A DNA stretch of 64,000 nt from assembly GCF_900188385.1 (NCBI RefSeq), contig NZ_FZOI01000004.1:1-64000 (forward strand), given 5' to 3'. This DNA is from Azospirillum sp. RU38E. GTDB taxonomy: Bacteria; Pseudomonadota; Alphaproteobacteria; Azospirillales; Azospirillaceae. Below are positions 1 to 6,706 of the stretch, piece after piece (position 1 is the first letter of the stretch; the number at the start of each line of letters is the position of its first letter). The notes beneath the pieces were generated by a model. That model was not told the DNA's origin. It saw nothing but the letters and a program-made list of their open reading frames with translations, and searched no databases. Position numbers and translations under genes: made by a program.

Positions 1-14
1 TCTTCTTACGCCGC

Positions 15-46
15 CGCCTGTGTCGGGGCATGCCCCGACACAGGCG
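15..46. repeat. Perfect 32-bp palindrome at the edge of the element
   Basis: A self-complementary sequence with 16-base arms and no spacer, centred between positions 30 and 31. No T-run follows on either strand, so it does not look like an ordinary terminator. It lies about 45 bases beyond the premature end of the Toprim-type gene, which suggests the terminus of another inserted element or a deletion junction. Its identity is unknown. Confidence 0.7.
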
Positions 47-92
47 ATCAATACCCGCCATTCCAGCATGCCGTCAGATTTAGTCCAGACTT

Positions 93-962
93 TTATACCT
101 GAAGGCCGGCCTCGCCAGCATCGGCGAAGATGGTGACATGGCGGGTGCCCTCCGGCCATTGGAACCGCCGCACGCCGTCAGCCGACAGCCCGGCCCAGGT
201 GGGAATACCGAAGATCGCTGTTGCCGCCAGGGCCGTCTCGATGCCTTCGGCCACGCCCAGATGACCGTCTGCGCTGAGGGGAACCAGCCGGACATGCCCG
301 TCCGCGACCGGCCCCAGCATCTTCTTGCCCGGCGGGGCCTTGCCCGAACCATCCTCCAGCAGGAACGTGCGGTGGATGCCGCCGGTCGGCTGGCCCGTGC
401 CGTCGCGCACCAGGGCCACCATGCCGGGCCAGCCGCGCGCGCTGTCATAGTCGGTCAGGTCGTCATGGAACAACAGGTCGGGTGAACCGGGTGCCATCAA
501 ACCCCGGCTGCGCAGATAGGCTTCTGCCACCGTACCGGCCAGCGGGCGGCAGCCGTCGAGGATACGGGCAATTTCCAGGCTGTGGTCTGGACGGGCGGTC
601 GCGGGTCGGGCCACCGGCAGCGGCATATCCAGACGCGCCAGCCGGGCCGCTTCCTCGAACAGCGGCGCGTCCTCCAGGCCGGTGGCGTAATGGATCAGGT
701 CGATGGGGCCAGCACTTTCCCCCGTGGCGAAGTCGAAGCCCCAGCCGGCATGGCTGCCGGCCAGATGGATGACGCAGGAGCCTTCGTTGCGCGGTGGCCG
801 ACCGGAGAGATCGGCACAGCGCAGGGTGCGGCGGTCGGCGGACAGGCGCCCCCTGGGGAACAGGGCCGGCAGCCAGTCGGGCGCCGATGCCGCCAGCCGG
901 TCACGGACCTGGTGCAGATCGATCCGGGGCGACGGCTGCCAGACATCGTTCAGGTCGATCAT
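93..962 (-). CDS. Toprim-domain primase-like protein, C-terminally truncated
   Basis: The 289-residue product resembles phage or plasmid DUF7146/Toprim primase-like proteins that prime DNA replication with a partner helicase. A Toprim core begins near residue 236 (GVAEGIETALAA, Glu239) and reaches the acidic strand IFADAG (Asp281). The protein then stops at residue 289, just after AGLQ, where relatives continue for tens of residues. The start at 962 overlaps the helicase stop as ATGA, which fixes it. The last gene of the minus-strand replication operon, it probably lost its end to a deletion or insertion at the palindrome at 15-46. Activity is doubtful because Toprim metal ligands downstream are missing. 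Confidence 0.7.
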   Translation of the reverse strand: MIDLNDVWQPSPRIDLHQVRDRLAASAPDWLPALFPRGRLSADRRTLRCADLSGRPPRNEGSCVIHLAGSHAGWGFDFATGESAGPIDLIHYATGLEDAPLFEEAARLARLDMPLPVARPATARPDHSLEIARILDGCRPLAGTVAEAYLRSRGLMAPGSPDLLFHDDLTDYDSARGWPGMVALVRDGTGQPTGGIHRTFLLEDGSGKAPPGKKMLGPVADGHVRLVPLSADGHLGVAEGIETALAATAIFGIPTWAGLSADGVRRFQWPEGTRHVTIFADAGEAGLQV

Positions 963-2281
963 GCCAGGATCACCAGCCCCTTCTCGGCCCGGGTGATGGC
1001 GGTGTAGAGCCAGCGGGCGCGGTCCTCCGCCGTGCGGCCCAGCCCATCGTCCCAGACGATGACGTTCTCCCACTGGCTGCCCTGTGCCTTATGGCCGGTG
1101 ATGGCCCAGCCATATGTCGCTTCGACCAGATGCCGCTTCTCCTTCCAGTCGCGGTCGTGGCGGTCCTTGTCCAGGGTGTGGTGATCTTCGAAATGCCCCT
1201 TGTAGAGGCGCAACCGCTCCCGCTTTCCCTCCGGGCCGACAGGGCCGATGGCGTTGCCATCCTCGTCGGCCACCGTGGCGGAGAAATACAGGCCGCCCTC
1301 ATCCACGATGTCGTCCAGCGTCAGGAACATGCCGTTGATCAGGCCAAGGTCGTTGCGGTTCTTCAGGCAGACGATCTTCTCGGCCGGCCCCGTCGGCAAC
1401 CAGCCGCCATTGAAGCCGGCAGCACGGCGCAGCGCGTTGTTCAATTGCAGCCGGGTAGCGTTCAGGCCGCAGATCACCTGTCCGCCGCGCAGGCACTGGT
1501 CCGGCGTCACCGCCGTCTTGGCCAGCTTCCAGACGTGATCATCCTGCCGGCCCATGGGGATCGGCCGGCCCTCGCGCGCCCAGGTGGCCAGCCGGATGAC
1601 GGCGCTCTCCGCCGCCTGCCGGTGGATCTCGGTCAGCATGATGTCGGGATCCTGTTGCGTGAAGGCGCCTTCGCCCTTGATAGGTGGCAACTGTCCGGGA
1701 TCGCCCAACACCAGGATAGGCTTGCCGAAGGACAGCAGGTCGCGGGCCATGTCGGTGCCCACCATCGACACCTCGTCCAGCACGATCAGCCGGCAATGGG
1801 CGGCATCGCTGTCGGGGTTGAGGTCGAAGCGCGGCTTGCGCATTTCTTTCAGACCCTGGCGCATGGCCTCAATCGCTGCATCGGCGGTGACGCGCTCAAA
1901 GCCGGACAGGGTGCGTGCCTGCTGCTCGGCCTCGGCGATCTTCTGCCGCGCCGCCTCGATCTCCTCCTCGGTTGCCGCGATCACCCGGTAGATCAGGCTG
2001 TGGATGGTGCGCGCCGGCGTGCCCTTGCGCCGCAGCACCAGAGCCGCCTTGCCGGTGAAGGTGGCGGTGACCACGCCCGGCACCATGGTGCCGCCCTCCT
2101 TGCCGGAGCGGTGCGGATCAAGGCCGAGATCGTCGAGCGCGAATTTCAAAACGGTGCTCTTGCCGGTGCCGGCATAGCCGAACAGGCGGAACACCGGCTG
2201 TTCACGGGTGCGGTTCTCAAACCAGTCGCGGATGGCGGCGATGGCACGGGTCTGGATGGCGGACGGGGTGATGCCGGTCAT
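959..2281 (-). CDS. RecD/Dda-type SF1B DNA helicase
   Basis: A 440-residue ATP-dependent 5'-3' type helicase by family. Walker A is GYAGTGKST (residues 35-43), motif II contains VLDEVSMV (Asp169-Glu170), motif III is LVLGDPGQLPP (about 190-200), and motifs V/VI appear near the C-terminus as TGHKAQGSQW and LYTAITRAEK. A UvrD_C_2-like final domain is typical of RecD2 and T4 Dda. A charged helical insertion lies at about residues 104-150. The start at 2281 makes an ATGA overlap with the upstream nuclease; an in-frame start at 2356 would run deep into that gene and is rejected. With the nuclease and primase-like protein it forms the replication end of the mobile element. Confidence 0.85.
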   Translation of the reverse strand: MTGITPSAIQTRAIAAIRDWFENRTREQPVFRLFGYAGTGKSTVLKFALDDLGLDPHRSGKEGGTMVPGVVTATFTGKAALVLRRKGTPARTIHSLIYRVIAATEEEIEAARQKIAEAEQQARTLSGFERVTADAAIEAMRQGLKEMRKPRFDLNPDSDAAHCRLIVLDEVSMVGTDMARDLLSFGKPILVLGDPGQLPPIKGEGAFTQQDPDIMLTEIHRQAAESAVIRLATWAREGRPIPMGRQDDHVWKLAKTAVTPDQCLRGGQVICGLNATRLQLNNALRRAAGFNGGWLPTGPAEKIVCLKNRNDLGLINGMFLTLDDIVDEGGLYFSATVADEDGNAIGPVGPEGKRERLRLYKGHFEDHHTLDKDRHDRDWKEKRHLVEATYGWAITGHKAQGSQWENVIVWDDGLGRTAEDRARWLYTAITRAEKGLVILA

Positions 2282-3075
2282 GGCGCGGGCCCCCAGCAAC
2301 GGTTCTGCCAGGCACAGGGCGCGTGCCATTCCCCGCCGGTCCAGCCTCCGCGACACAAGGCCGAGGTGCGGTGGGCGGCGGCACGGGGGAGCAGTTCCTG
2401 CGCCGCGGATGCCCGCACCACCTCCACCGCCCGGTCGCTCATCCGCTGCGCCAGCGGCGCATCATAGGGCACCAGTTCGGCGTGCAGTTCCCAACTGTCG
2501 CGGTTCAGCGCCGTGAACAGGGCCGGTTCGGCCAAGTCCATATAGGCCTGATAAAGCGCAATCTGTGCCGCGTAGACCGGCCGAGCCAGGACGACACCCC
2601 GCTTGACCACCTCCTTCCACGGGGCTGCCCCCAGGCATTTATTCTCCCACAGGGCCGGATAGGCCATGGCGGCGGGGCCGGAGACGACGCAGCCGTCGAT
2701 GTGGCCGCGGAACCGCCCGTCCAGCGCCGAGAAGCCGAACTGCCTGCCGTCCCGGCGGTGGGTGCGCAGGTCGAAGCCGGCGGCGCGCAGCCAGTCGGCC
2801 ACCACATCCTCGCCACGATGGCCGGCCTCGAAGATGCGCAGGGTGGCGCCCGCGAACCCGGCGCCCGCGTCCTTGGGCAGGGCGAGATAGTCGTACTGGA
2901 TCTGGCGCAGGCATTCGCGGCCGATGCCAGAGGTGCTGACATAGTGCCGGGGCGGCTGTGCCTGGTTGCGGGTGGCCAGGGCAGCATCGATGGCAGCGTT
3001 GATGGCGGCGGCAATGCCGGGGTCGCGAGCCGGTCGCTCATACTGGCAGCCGGAACCGTGGTTAAGGTCGATCAT
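2278..3075 (-). CDS. Cas4/RecB-like PD-(D/E)XK nuclease with a probable Fe-S cluster
   Basis: A 265-residue nuclease-fold protein. The catalytic core shows Asp127 in GHIDG, Glu144 and Lys146 in WENKCL, and Gln171 in the following helix AAQIALYQAY, as in the RecB/Cas4 superfamily. One cysteine near the N-terminus (Cys55, in GRECLRQ) and three at the C-terminus (Cys241, 254, 260) give the split four-cysteine arrangement that binds 4Fe-4S in Cas4 and AddB. It is probably an ssDNA exonuclease for recombination or end processing. Its stop overlaps the helicase start. It starts 15 bases after the upstream gene with no strong ribosome binding site. Confidence 0.75.
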   Translation of the reverse strand: MIDLNHGSGCQYERPARDPGIAAAINAAIDAALATRNQAQPPRHYVSTSGIGRECLRQIQYDYLALPKDAGAGFAGATLRIFEAGHRGEDVVADWLRAAGFDLRTHRRDGRQFGFSALDGRFRGHIDGCVVSGPAAMAYPALWENKCLGAAPWKEVVKRGVVLARPVYAAQIALYQAYMDLAEPALFTALNRDSWELHAELVPYDAPLAQRMSDRAVEVVRASAAQELLPRAAAHRTSALCRGGWTGGEWHAPCAWQNRCWGPAP

Positions 3076-3090
3076 GGCGGCAGCCCGGTT

Positions 3091-3621
3091 TCAGAAGGGA
3101 ATCGGGTCGTCCAGCGCGGTGCCGGTCCGCTCCTGCACGCCGGCTTGGCGCTGCATACTCTCGACATAGCCGGTGACGGCAGCCTCGATCAGGCGGTCGA
3201 TCTCGGCGGCGGTGCGATGGAAAAAGGGTTCCATCAGGCCAAGGTCGGTCAGCGCCTCGGCAAAGGGGCGGCGGGCGTCCTTCAGCGCCCGCACTTCCCG
3301 TGCGGTCTTGTCGATCATCCCGTTATTCTCCTTTACCAGACGGGATCCTGCATCAAGGCAGCCCATGGAGCAGAAGCGGTGGAACAGCAGTGGATTGTGC
3401 CGGTGCAGGTAGAGGAAGCCGCGTCCCTCCCGGTGGCACAGTTCACAAGGGCCTATCCGAGCAAGAGCCGGGTCAGGTCCTGGCTGTCGTTTGGCTTGTC
3501 GCGGATCCGTTGGGCGGCCAGCACCACGAACCGGGCGACGGCGTTTGCTGCCATCGCTTCCAGCTCTGTCAGCGTCAGCACCGAAATGGGCTGATGCAAC
3601 CGACCACGTCCTTCCAGCCAT
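3091..3621 (-). CDS. DUF6511-like zinc-finger protein, start uncertain
   Basis: The confident part of this reading frame runs from about 3465 down to 3091 and contains CELCHREGRGF and RFCSMGCLDAG, two cysteine pairs that look like a zinc-binding site and resemble DUF6511 phage-associated proteins. The only ATG codons in frame are at 3621 and 3666, inside the adjacent 75-residue gene in another frame; the intervening translation is arginine- and glycine-rich and looks non-native. Either there is a long overlap, an unusual start, or a translational frameshift from the upstream gene. It sits between the nuclease and the ssDNA-binding candidate in the same operon. Confidence 0.5.
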   Translation of the reverse strand: MAGRTWSVASAHFGADADRAGSDGSKRRRPVRGAGRPTDPRQAKRQPGPDPALARIGPCELCHREGRGFLYLHRHNPLLFHRFCSMGCLDAGSRLVKENNGMIDKTAREVRALKDARRPFAEALTDLGLMEPFFHRTAAEIDRLIEAAVTGYVESMQRQAGVQERTGTALDDPIPF

Positions 3622-3680
3622 TGTCCGATCGCCTTTGCCGCTTCGCGCGTTGCCAGCGCCTGCCATTCATCGTTCGTCAT
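3453..3680 (-). CDS. Small helical protein of the replication operon
   Basis: A 75-residue, mostly helical acidic-basic protein beginning MTNDEWQALATREAAK, with no recognised domain. It starts 20 bases after the ssDNA-binding candidate ends. Its 3' part overlaps the DUF6511-like frame, whose recognisable cysteine domain begins just where this one stops, so the two may be translated from one overlapping unit. Sequence character (balanced composition, GC-rich third positions) supports real coding. Function is unknown. Confidence 0.55.
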   Translation of the reverse strand: MTNDEWQALATREAAKAIGQWLEGRGRLHQPISVLTLTELEAMAANAVARFVVLAAQRIRDKPNDSQDLTRLLLG

Positions 3681-3699
3681 GCCGGTGGTGCCGGCCCGG

Positions 3700-4425
3700 T
3701 CAGCCGTTCAGCCATGCCGGCCCAGCCGGAGCGGCGGGCGGCGATGGGGGCGGCGTGGTCTGGCCCGCCCAGGCGGGGGCCGCATTCCAGGCAGTGCCGC
3801 TGTTGGCGGTGGCCGGTGGGTTGGCAGCCCAGGCGGGGCCACCTTGCGCCGCGGGTTCTGTCGCTTTGCGGGGCTTGGCGTTCACCGGTTCGGGCGGCAC
3901 CGTCTCCCCGCGCAGCACCATTGCGTGCTGCGGCTCATCGGGCGTCACCACACGGGCCAGCTTGTTGGCATCCTTGTATTGCGGGTTGCTCGCCGGCTCG
4001 ACCATGATGCGGGCGACAAAGGTGATGCCGTCCAGATCCTTCAGTCCGCGCAGGGTGCGTTTGGCCTTGGCGGCATCGCCCATGTCCTTGGGATCCAGCC
4101 CCAGGGCACTGTCCACCATGGCGCGGAAGGCGGCCTTGGCGATGTTCCAGCCCTTGGACACGCCCTTGTCATCCAGCTTGCCGCCGGCCACGGTGAAGTT
4201 CTGCCAGAATTTCCGCCGGGCGAACGGCCCCTCGACGACGGTGAATTCGCAATCCAGCATCTTGGCGTCGGAGGATTTCGAGGCGGTCAGCAGCCCGGCA
4301 TCCAACGGGCTGGAGCCGTTCACGCCGCCGGGGCGGATGGTCATGCGCACGCGGGCGAAGGTACCGTCCGGGATCAGGTCGCCGGCCGGGGCCATCTGCG
4401 GCTGGGCATCGTTCAGATCATACAT
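3700..4425 (-). CDS. Putative phage-type ssDNA-binding protein
   Basis: A 241-residue protein beginning MYDLNDAQPQ. The first 160 residues are beta-rich with the pattern seen in phage DUF669-like single-strand-binding proteins (GTFARVRMTIRPGG, then a central KFWQNFTVAGG segment). The last 80 residues form a disordered Pro/Ala/Gly tail rich in tryptophan (AWAANPP, AWNAAPAWAG, AWLNG), which could serve as a protein-docking tail as in SSBs. It follows the Sak4-like ATPase by 11 bases, and SSB beside Sak4 is a common pairing in phage recombination modules. The assignment rests on context and weak similarity. Confidence 0.55.
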   Translation of the reverse strand: MYDLNDAQPQMAPAGDLIPDGTFARVRMTIRPGGVNGSSPLDAGLLTASKSSDAKMLDCEFTVVEGPFARRKFWQNFTVAGGKLDDKGVSKGWNIAKAAFRAMVDSALGLDPKDMGDAAKAKRTLRGLKDLDGITFVARIMVEPASNPQYKDANKLARVVTPDEPQHAMVLRGETVPPEPVNAKPRKATEPAAQGGPAWAANPPATANSGTAWNAAPAWAGQTTPPPSPPAAPAGPAWLNG

Positions 4426-4436
4426 GGTGCTCTCCT

Positions 4437-5288
4437 TCAGGCGGTCGCGGCGGCAGTGCCGGGCGCGTTGATCTTGGTGAAAAGGGCGGTGAGGTCAGGC
4501 GGCTCGGTCGGGTCGAGGCGGCCGCTGCGGTCCTTGGCCGGCAGGCCCCAGGGATTGCCGGCGCGACAGACCAGCCGCCGGTGTTCGCCCTTCTCGTTGA
4601 AGGCAAATCCGCCGTCGTTGGTGCTGTCGAAGAAATGCATCGTCATGACCTGGTCGACGATGCCCGGCAGTTCGCGGCCGATCTTGGCGCCCTCCATCTG
4701 GGGCTGCCAGGTGACGGCGTTGAACTCATCGGTCACCTTCTCCAGCACCCCAACGAAGATCACCGTCTTGCCCGGCGCGTGCTGCAGCAGCTTCAAAGCG
4801 TGGATCACCTCACGCCCGAGCAGGCCATACGCCCCCCGCACATCGGGCTTGCCGGTGCGCTCAGAAAAGGCCTCGGGCTGCTGGCGGGCGAAGGTCATCA
4901 CCTGCCGGGAAAGGTCGGTAATGCTGTCAACGAACAGGATGGGCTTGGAGGCAAGGAACGCTTCCAGCCCGCTATCGGCGTGACTGGCCCGGACATGCTG
5001 GTAATGCGCCTCGCCATAGGTGGCGGTCGGGTGGACCGCCGGGTCGGGGCCGCTGATCAGAACGACGAGATCACGGAAATCCAGATAGCTGCGGATCGGG
5101 ATGCTGGTGCCCCGCCAGTCCTGGACGGATTTCAGCCCCGCCTCCAGGTCGAGGCACAAGGTACGGTCCGGCGGCAGGGTCTTCAGCAGCGAGGTCTTGC
5201 CGACACCGGGTGGTCCGAAAACGGCAAAGCTCGTCTTGTTGCTGGCGGCCGACAGGCGCTCGTCGGCGGTGATGATGCGGATGGCCAT
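4437..5288 (-). CDS. Sak4-like AAA/RecA-type ATPase
   Basis: A 283-residue P-loop ATPase. Walker A is GPPGVGKT (residues 25-32) and Walker B is the hydrophobic strand PILFVD ending at Asp121, followed by SITDLSRQ. The compact RecA-like fold (AAA_24 type) matches the phage single-strand annealing/recombination ATPase family Sak4. It would act with the adjacent ssDNA-binding candidate and nuclease in recombination-dependent replication of the element. A 115-base gap separates it from the upstream gene and holds no credible gene. Confidence 0.75.
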   Translation of the reverse strand: MAIRIITADERLSAASNKTSFAVFGPPGVGKTSLLKTLPPDRTLCLDLEAGLKSVQDWRGTSIPIRSYLDFRDLVVLISGPDPAVHPTATYGEAHYQHVRASHADSGLEAFLASKPILFVDSITDLSRQVMTFARQQPEAFSERTGKPDVRGAYGLLGREVIHALKLLQHAPGKTVIFVGVLEKVTDEFNAVTWQPQMEGAKIGRELPGIVDQVMTMHFFDSTNDGGFAFNEKGEHRRLVCRAGNPWGLPAKDRSGRLDPTEPPDLTALFTKINAPGTAAATA

Positions 5289-5403
5289 GATCTATGGCTC
5301 CTTGGAAAGGCAGGTCGAAGGGGTGCGGCGGGGTGTTGACCAGGCGCCGAAGGGAAGCCCGCCCGTCCTTGCGGATAGGGCCACCCCGCCGCGTCCGGGG
5401 TGG

Positions 5404-5883
5404 TCAGCGCGGCTTTGGCCGTTCCAGGCGGAAACCCGGTTTACCGAAGCGCAGCGTCCGGGCGGGCTCAAACAGCCGGCGGATTTCCGGCGGCCACGCG
5501 CCATAGCGGGTTTCGCTGACCTTGATTTCGGTGGTCACATAATCGTCTGCGTTAGAGCCCCAGGATCGGAGGGTTTCGACAGCCGCCCGCAGCTTGCCCT
5601 GGTCATAGTCAGGCTTTTTCGGCAGGTCGCAGATGGCGACGAAGCCCTCGGCCTCTTCGATGCGGACGGTGCCGGCATCCTTGCCCAGGGCATGGCGCAG
5701 GGCCTGGGCGCGCTCGCCATACCGCAGAGCCAGCGCCCCGTTCAGCCAATCGTCCAGCCGTTTCAGCCGGGCCTTTTTCTCGGCCAGATCGTCCAGCAGC
5801 AGTGCCAACTGCTCGACCGGCAGGCCAGCGATCTCACCCACCGGCATTCCCACCAGATCGTCGAGCGTGATCCGATTGTTCAT
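5404..5883 (-). CDS. Phage-type protein of unknown function
   Basis: A 159-residue protein beginning MNNRITLDDLVGMP. An N-terminal helical segment (residues 10-55) precedes an alpha/beta part containing CDLPKKPDYDQGKL, DDYVTTEIKVSETRYGAWP and FEPARTLRFGKPGFRL. This pattern recurs beside Sak4-type ATPases in phages, but I know no function for it. The start at 5883 is set by an AGGAG site 8 bases upstream and an ATGA overlap with the previous gene; the longer in-frame extension is rejected. Confidence 0.65.
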   Translation of the reverse strand: MNNRITLDDLVGMPVGEIAGLPVEQLALLLDDLAEKKARLKRLDDWLNGALALRYGERAQALRHALGKDAGTVRIEEAEGFVAICDLPKKPDYDQGKLRAAVETLRSWGSNADDYVTTEIKVSETRYGAWPPEIRRLFEPARTLRFGKPGFRLERPKPR

Positions 5884-6320
5884 GGAAATCTCCTGCCGGC
5901 GCTCACGCCGGACATCTTGATTGCGAGATAGGCCATGTGCCCGTCGGCCCGGCGGCGCTGTGCCGCCGTCACCGTTTCTTCGGCAACCAGCGTCAGAACG
6001 CGGTTGGCCAGCCGGCACAGCGCCTGCCGCTGCGGGTCGGTCAGGGTGGTGCTGCCGCGCTCACGGTCGGCAGCAAGATGGCCAATGTGGTAGAGAAAGT
6101 GCTCGCCCGGCTGTGCGGTCCGGAGCCAGTCCAGCAACGCGGTCTCGTCGGTGAACAGGGGGCGGGTGGGTTCGGTGTTCTGCATCCCCATTTCAGTACT
6201 GGAGGCAGGCTCCTGGACAAATTCGCGTGTTTTCGCCCTGTTTCGCCCGCGAACCGGAGAGAAAACAAAGTGATCGCTGCGGGATTCTGCGCAGGTGTCT
6301 GCTGTCATCGCCTGGGTCAT
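5880..6320 (-). CDS. Hypothetical protein of the element
   Basis: A 146-residue protein without a recognised domain. The N-terminal 45 residues are polar and probably disordered; residues 55-140 look helical (ETALLDWLRTAQPGEHF, RQALCRLANRVLTLVAEE). The start at 6320 overlaps the regulator's stop as ATGA and has GGGAGG 7 bases upstream. Its stop overlaps the next start in the same way, so the three genes are translationally coupled. An internal ATG at 6191 could give a shorter form. Confidence 0.6.
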   Translation of the reverse strand: MTQAMTADTCAESRSDHFVFSPVRGRNRAKTREFVQEPASSTEMGMQNTEPTRPLFTDETALLDWLRTAQPGEHFLYHIGHLAADRERGSTTLTDPQRQALCRLANRVLTLVAEETVTAAQRRRADGHMAYLAIKMSGVSAGRRFP

Positions 6321-6502
6321 GCGACCGCCTCCCGCTGCTTTTCAGCTTCGAAGGCTTCGATATCTTCCAGGCGGTAAACGACGCGGCCGCCGATCTTCAG
6401 GTATTTCGGCCCCTGTCCCAGCCAGCGCCACCGCTCCAGGGTGCGCGGGCTGATCCGCCAGCGCCGGGCCAGATCGGTCTGGGTTAAATGTGTGATGTGC
6501 AT
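6317..6502 (-). CDS. AlpA-type helix-turn-helix regulator/excisionase-like protein
   Basis: A 61-residue DNA-binding protein of the HTH_17 (AlpA/MerR-like) type: LTQTDLARRWRISPRTLERWR forms the helix-turn-helix and GGRVVYRLEDIEAFE the small wing and final helix. Such proteins open phage and integrative-element operons and act as regulators or recombination directionality factors. It is the first gene of the replication operon. GGAG ends 6 bases before the ATG at 6502, favouring this start over ATG codons at 6508 and 6535. Confidence 0.75.
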   Translation of the reverse strand: MHITHLTQTDLARRWRISPRTLERWRWLGQGPKYLKIGGRVVYRLEDIEAFEAEKQREAVA

Positions 6503-6633
6503 GGACATCTCCGCTGCTGCATCTCGTCTTTTCATCCAGTCACGTTGGGGTGCTTGGATATGCGAGGATTTTCAGCGGATTACGGTTCTGCCGATATGGT
6601 CAGACCCGAATTTTCTTGTGACGTCCGGACACG

Positions 6634-6660
6634 AAAAAGCCCCCCATTTCCGAGGGGCTG
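6634..6660 (-). terminator. Terminator after the QueC-like gene
   Basis: On the minus strand a 6-bp GC stem (agcccc/ggggct) with a 10-base loop is followed by four to five T. It lies about 50 bases beyond the QueC-like gene stop and separates the cargo from the replication operon. Confidence 0.6.
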
Positions 6661-6706
6661 ATACGGAGTGCGTGACGTGCGGGCTTCAGCTTGTGACGGA
6701 GCGACT

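Noticed and set aside
5292-5504. 70-codon minus-strand frame between the Sak4-like gene and its neighbour
   Set aside because: Mostly overlaps an accepted gene in another frame, with Arg/Gly/Ser-rich shadow composition and no ribosome site.
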